A DNA stretch of 33,346 bases from Candidatus Methanophagales archaeon (GTDB taxonomy: Archaea > Halobacteriota > Syntropharchaeia > Alkanophagales > Methanospirareceae): positions 1 to 33,346 of the forward strand of contig JAPWVK010000060.1 of NCBI GenBank assembly GCA_029241965.1. The letters are read 5' to 3'. Below, piece by piece: positions 30,083 to 33,346 of the stretch (its first letter is position 1; each line of letters starts with the position of its first letter). The notes beneath the pieces were generated by a model. The model saw nothing but the letters and a program-made list of their open reading frames with translations, ran no database searches and was not told the origin of the DNA. The translations under genes were made by a program, and so were the position numbers.

Positions 30083-31213
30083 CTATTCTGTCACCGAATG
30101 TTGCACCCGCAACCATTCCAAAATATACTCGGGTAGCATGAATCCCCTTTGATACAGCCTTTCGACTAAATGCAATGGAAGTGGGCTAAGAGCAAACGCT
30201 GCACGCTCGTAGAACGTCTCAGGTGTGCTCTCTATGGTGAAACTATCTGATTTTTTCGATAGGGTGGATTTCCTGCTCACAATAGAATAAACATGCCCTC
30301 CAAATTTCTTCTGCTCCTTACACCAGCCCAGAAGGGGTTCGGTCTCTCCAGACGACGAGATTAGAAATAAAATATCACCAGCACGGGGTCTTGGTGCAAA
30401 AGTCCCGGATAAATAAGCCTCATCACCAAGCGCTCTCTTAACATGCTGCAAACGTATCGCCGCCATCTTCGCAACGTGCCTCGCAGGTCCCACCCCGCCC
30501 ATAGTTATTCGGCTTCTCGTCTCCAGATTGTCAATTACATCTTCGTAAATATCAGAACAGATAAACTTATTCACAATCTTGCCGACGACCTTTGATTCTG
30601 TCTCTATCTTCTTAAATACGACCTTATAATCTTTATTTCCGTTTATTGCTTCCTTCATTTTCTGAAATAGCAATAGAGAACCTAATTCATACACATCGTT
30701 CATTATGCCGTGTTTGAGAAAGCCATTAGTGGTCTTAGGTTTTGTATCTCGCCCTGTCAGTTCGACTACGTGACCATAATCTCGCTTTCCTATCTGTCCT
30801 ATCGAGGATTTCGTATTCGAGACAAGAGCGTTAATAGTGAATTTATCGCTCTTCGTACGCTCGATATAATCCGCAAGTTGTTTAACCATTATTTTAGGAG
30901 TTGAGGTCTCGCCACTGCCGGAATTGACGAGCAGTGCTATCTTATCGTACTTCTTCTCCAAGACCGGCGCTGCTTCTAGTAGGTTGCTACCCGGGAAATC
31001 AATGTCAACCACCGTTCTCACATCCTTATTCATTTGCCCTAGCCCTATATACAATGCGCTTTGTGACCTTCCCTCTCCAGCGAGAATGATACAGTCTGCT
31101 TCGTGGAGGGCATTGTAAAAGGGCTTAAGCTCCCTCCTCTTAATATTACGAACGTTTCTTATAACGCCATTGATATACCGGGTCCCTCCTGTGACTATAT
31201 TACTTCGTGCCAT
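30083..31213 (-). CDS. Tandem SIS-domain protein, substrate unknown
   Basis: It has 376 residues with two sugar-isomerase (SIS) modules. The first has GEGRSQSALYIGLGQM (46-61) and NSGSGETSTPKIM (97-109); the second has GGVGPARHVAKMAAIRLQ (about 239-256) and SSSGETEPL (286-294), so both have the phosphosugar-binding SGET-type motif. The arrangement differs from single-domain hexulose-phosphate isomerase and from the glutamine amidotransferase fusion GlmS, which has an N-terminal amidotransferase domain absent here. A phosphosugar isomerase or binding regulator is inferred. It converges on the decarboxylase-like gene and is preceded by a proS-directed gap. Confidence 0.75.
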   Translation of the reverse strand: MARSNIVTGGTRYINGVIRNVRNIKRRELKPFYNALHEADCIILAGEGRSQSALYIGLGQMNKDVRTVVDIDFPGSNLLEAAPVLEKKYDKIALLVNSGSGETSTPKIMVKQLADYIERTKSDKFTINALVSNTKSSIGQIGKRDYGHVVELTGRDTKPKTTNGFLKHGIMNDVYELGSLLLFQKMKEAINGNKDYKVVFKKIETESKVVGKIVNKFICSDIYEDVIDNLETRSRITMGGVGPARHVAKMAAIRLQHVKRALGDEAYLSGTFAPRPRAGDILFLISSSGETEPLLGWCKEQKKFGGHVYSIVSRKSTLSKKSDSFTIESTPETFYERAAFALSPLPLHLVERLYQRGFMLPEYILEWLRVQHSVTE

Positions 31214-31249
31214 AAGCTACGCGAACAAAGAACGACACCGACAACCTTG

Positions 31250-31266
31250 CTTTCGAAAAGAAAGCG
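31250..31266. repeat. Short hairpin in the gap before the SIS gene
   Basis: GCTTTC-GAAAA-GAAAGC forms a 6-bp stem. The rest of 31214-31454 is AT-rich, without a visible coding frame. Confidence 0.3.
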
Positions 31267-31454
31267 TAACCAAAGATTTATTATTCCCCATCCCTTCTCG
31301 TCTTTCACCCCCTCTTCTTTCAGTGAAGGTTTTTAGTGGAATGCTAAGTTAAACCTTTCGCTTTTAGTGTCAAGGTGAATAAACAAAAACGTTATAAGGT
31401 GAAGAAACAGACAGGGGAACCGGTTTTTCTTTATGAAAGGGGCATTAGATGAGT

Positions 31455-32930
31455 TCAATATGCCCTCGCAACATATACCCTTCTGGCTTTGCTCGAACAA
31501 ATAATGCATTTACCTTCGCTTTTCTCTTGCACTTCATATATTGGCTCGCCTAACACACTCGCTTCAAGACGTTCCTCTAAATCCTTACCGCATCTTTCAC
31601 TATCACACAAGAATAAAGAAACGATGCCTTGTTCTGCCTTCTTTTTCAGCGTTATCATCTCCTCCTCGCTTCCTGCATCGTTAACTTTACTTTCATAAAT
31701 ATTGGCGAATAAAGTCTCGGATGCACGTTCTTGGATACAAGACTGGATTTCTTCCAGTGTTCTCTTCGCTTCTTGTGTGACATCGCGAAGAGGAACTTGC
31801 GCCTTATTGGAGTCATCTCTTCTTACGAATACACAGCTATTGTTTCTCAAATCACGAGGTCCTATCTCTATCCTCAAGGGTACACCTTTCATCTCCCATC
31901 GGTAATACTTTGCACCCGGCCTTTCTTCAGAATCATCCAAAAGCGCTCTTATTCCTGCCTTTTCCAATTCTTCATAGATGGCAGCACAAGCCTTGTTTAC
32001 TTCGCTGCCCCCTTCCTTACTCGAAAATACAATAGGCACGATAACGACCTGAATGGGCGCGACTTTAGGGGGTAGCACCAGACCATGCTCATCACCGTGA
32101 ATAGAAATCACGGAGGCAACGCACCTTTCCGAGATGCCATAGCAGGTCTGATTCACGTACTGTAACGAGCCATCTTTATCCTCATATTTTATATCAAACG
32201 TTCTCGCAAAGCTCTCGCCAAGTAGGTGAATAGTCCCGATTTGCATCGTCTTACCATCAGGCATGAGTGTATCAAAGGCAAGCGTATAGTCAGCACCTGG
32301 GAATTTGTCCCATGCAGGTCTTCTCGTGATTATATAGGGTACGTCAAGCAGGTCAAAGAAGTTTTTGTATATTGCCATAGCAGTTCTTACCTGCTCCTCG
32401 GCATCCGTACGATTTGCATGTGCCGTATGCGCCTCTTTAAACGAGGTTATCTCACGCAGGCGAATGAGCGGTCTTGTATGCTTCGTTTCGTATCGGAAGG
32501 TATTTACAATCTGGTATATCCGAAGAGGCAGGTCGCGATGCGATCTTATCCAGACTTTAAATACGGGGTATATCGCGGTCTCCGAAGTGGGGCGTAAAGC
32601 AAGAGGAATATCCAGGTCTGTGCAGCCCCCCTTTGTCACCCAGAAAACTTCCTCCTCAAACCCTTTTATGTGCTGCTCCTCCTTCATCAACTCGTCTTTC
32701 GGTATCAACATAGGGAACAGCACCTCTTCGTGCTCTTTATCCATAAGAGACCTTAAAATCGTGTAGATAAGATTCCTCAGTCTGAATCCATACGGGTACC
32801 ATACATATACTCCTTTCACTGGATACCTGATGTCTAATATCTCGGCACGCTTCAGTATCTCGCTATACCACTCGCTGAAGTTGCCTTCCTTCAGTAAGGT
32901 GGTCTTGCTTTCTGTTCTGGTCTGCTTCAT
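31455..32930 (-). CDS. proS: Prolyl-tRNA synthetase (archaeal/eukaryotic type)
   Basis: Charges tRNA-Pro. The 491 residues contain class II motifs: VWYPYGFRLRNLIYTILRSLM near the start, PLALRPTSETAIYPVFKVWI and LPLRIYQIVNTFRYETKHTRPLIRLREI. The C-terminal extension carries cysteines (LCDSERC, CIICSS) that bind zinc in this class and ends ARAY-like. The start is ATG at 32928-32930; a TTG immediately upstream at 32931-32933 is a less likely alternative. The tRNA-Thr discriminator base is at 32934, leaving 3 bases between tRNA and start codon, so there is no room for a ribosome-binding site outside the tRNA. Confidence 0.96.
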   Translation of the reverse strand: MKQTRTESKTTLLKEGNFSEWYSEILKRAEILDIRYPVKGVYVWYPYGFRLRNLIYTILRSLMDKEHEEVLFPMLIPKDELMKEEQHIKGFEEEVFWVTKGGCTDLDIPLALRPTSETAIYPVFKVWIRSHRDLPLRIYQIVNTFRYETKHTRPLIRLREITSFKEAHTAHANRTDAEEQVRTAMAIYKNFFDLLDVPYIITRRPAWDKFPGADYTLAFDTLMPDGKTMQIGTIHLLGESFARTFDIKYEDKDGSLQYVNQTCYGISERCVASVISIHGDEHGLVLPPKVAPIQVVIVPIVFSSKEGGSEVNKACAAIYEELEKAGIRALLDDSEERPGAKYYRWEMKGVPLRIEIGPRDLRNNSCVFVRRDDSNKAQVPLRDVTQEAKRTLEEIQSCIQERASETLFANIYESKVNDAGSEEEMITLKKKAEQGIVSLFLCDSERCGKDLEERLEASVLGEPIYEVQEKSEGKCIICSSKARRVYVARAY

Positions 32931-32933
32931 CAA

Positions 32934-33007
32934 AGCCGCTGGTGGGATTTGAACCCACGATCTGCTGATTACGAATCAGCCGCTTTACCGAGCTAAGCCA
33001 CAGCGGC
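32934..33007 (-). tRNA. tRNA-Thr(CGT)
   Basis: On the minus strand the acceptor GCCGCTG pairs with CAGCGGC, discriminator T, T arm GTGGG-TTCAAAT-CCCAC, and anticodon stem GCTGA/TCAGC around TTCGTAA gives anticodon CGT. The D arm has GCTTAGCTCGGTAAAGC. The tRNA 3' end directly precedes proS on the same strand. Confidence 0.93.
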
Positions 33008-33069
33008 GCAACAATATGTTATGATCACAATCCCAACAGTTAAGGGTTGCGCCAGATGAGATTTAGGAC

Positions 33070-33346
33070 ATGCGAATCGTCGCGTTTGTGGGCATGCCCG
33101 CATCAGGAAAGTCGGAAGCGTCGAGAGTGGCGCAGAGGCGCGGCATTCCTGTGATTGTGATGGGTGACGCCGTGCGGGAAGAAGCCGAGAGATGCGGGCT
33201 TGACCCGAGTGATGTGAATATCGGCGGGCTTGCTGACCAGTTAAGAGCCGCAGAAGGGATGGATGCGATTGCAAAGCGGTGTGTGCCAGCTATCCGCAAA
33301 CTCTATGGAACGGCTGATACCGTGGTGATCGACGGGATCAGGGGAC
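33070..33346 (+). CDS. UPF0200-type P-loop kinase-like protein (partial)
   Basis: The gene begins at the ATG at 33070 and runs off the window. The first 92 residues have Walker A GMPASGKS at 8-15, then RGIPVIVMGDAVREEAERCGL, VNIGGLADQLRAAEGMDAIAKR and VVIDGIRG, matching the archaeal UPF0200 family (related to dephospho-CoA and adenylate kinases). Its role is uncertain. Codon use is GC-rich: all isoleucines seen use ATC or ATT, none ATA, unlike the ATA-rich neighbouring genes. It diverges from tRNA-Thr. No clear TATA box precedes it. Confidence 0.85.
   Translation, partial: MRIVAFVGMPASGKSEASRVAQRRGIPVIVMGDAVREEAERCGLDPSDVNIGGLADQLRAAEGMDAIAKRCVPAIRKLYGTADTVVIDGIRG

Overview
This window is archaeal chromosome. 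It carries archaeal-type information-processing genes (proteasome-activating nucleotidase, aMBF1, uS13/uS4/uS11/Rpo3, Cbf5, large RFC subunit, Mre11, aIF1A, Rio1, Dim2-like KH protein, archaeal SAM synthetase, isopentenyl phosphate kinase, GHMP-type shikimate kinase, archaeal SepF). It also carries C1/methanogenesis cofactor genes: formylmethanofuran:tetrahydromethanopterin formyltransferase, F420 synthesis CofC, methanofuran synthesis MfnB and a CitG-like protein. Together these point to a methanogen, methane/alkane oxidiser or Archaeoglobus-like euryarchaeote. Relatives of the ANME-1/Syntrophoarchaeum group are plausible, but I cannot fix the lineage without a search. Promoters are archaeal TATA boxes and several genes look leaderless or nearly so.

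Layout. 1-3000 is repeat-rich: the tail of an unidentified gene, hairpin clusters, a frame-disrupted C-GCAxxG-C-C gene, and a DUF2117-like gene sandwiched between two inverted copies of a 172-178 bp miniature transposon-like element, each with a perfect 8-bp target duplication. 3-10 kb holds an OB-fold/dual-OB protein, the divergent aMBF1/PAN pair sharing one palindromic TATA box, a bacterial-looking RNase III, a PLC-like hypothetical, Ftr and a secreted Ig-like protein. 10-14.3 kb is a minus-strand transcription/translation block, Cbf5 - tRNA-Ser (split by an intron-like insert) - S13 - S4 - S11 - Rpo3 - CofC, followed upstream by tRNA-Gln. 14.4-21 kb holds Mre11, MfnB, RpiA, RfcL, a decayed PEF-CTERM tail, a small ribbon-helix-helix regulator with palindromic operators, dUTPase and a CitG-like gene.

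21.2-26.8 kb is a minus-strand run: Era-like GTPase, DUF2073 (OapB/ArvB-like), Zn-ribbon (OapC/ArvC-like), SepF, ZPR1-like, SAM synthetase, isopentenyl phosphate kinase and shikimate kinase. The diverging plus-strand run (27-30 kb) is aIF1A, Rio1, a degenerate GxxExxY fragment, a KH protein, Pcm and a phosphatidylserine-decarboxylase-like enzyme. 30-33.3 kb holds a tandem-SIS protein, prolyl-tRNA synthetase abutting tRNA-Thr, and the start of a UPF0200 P-loop kinase-like gene cut by the window end.

Most of the window is conserved housekeeping sequence. The best candidates for a second look are the paired miniature elements, the tRNA-Thr/proS junction, the archaeal RNase III, the RHH operator pair and the conserved GTPase-SepF cluster. 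I see no CRISPR array, rRNA or obvious defence island.
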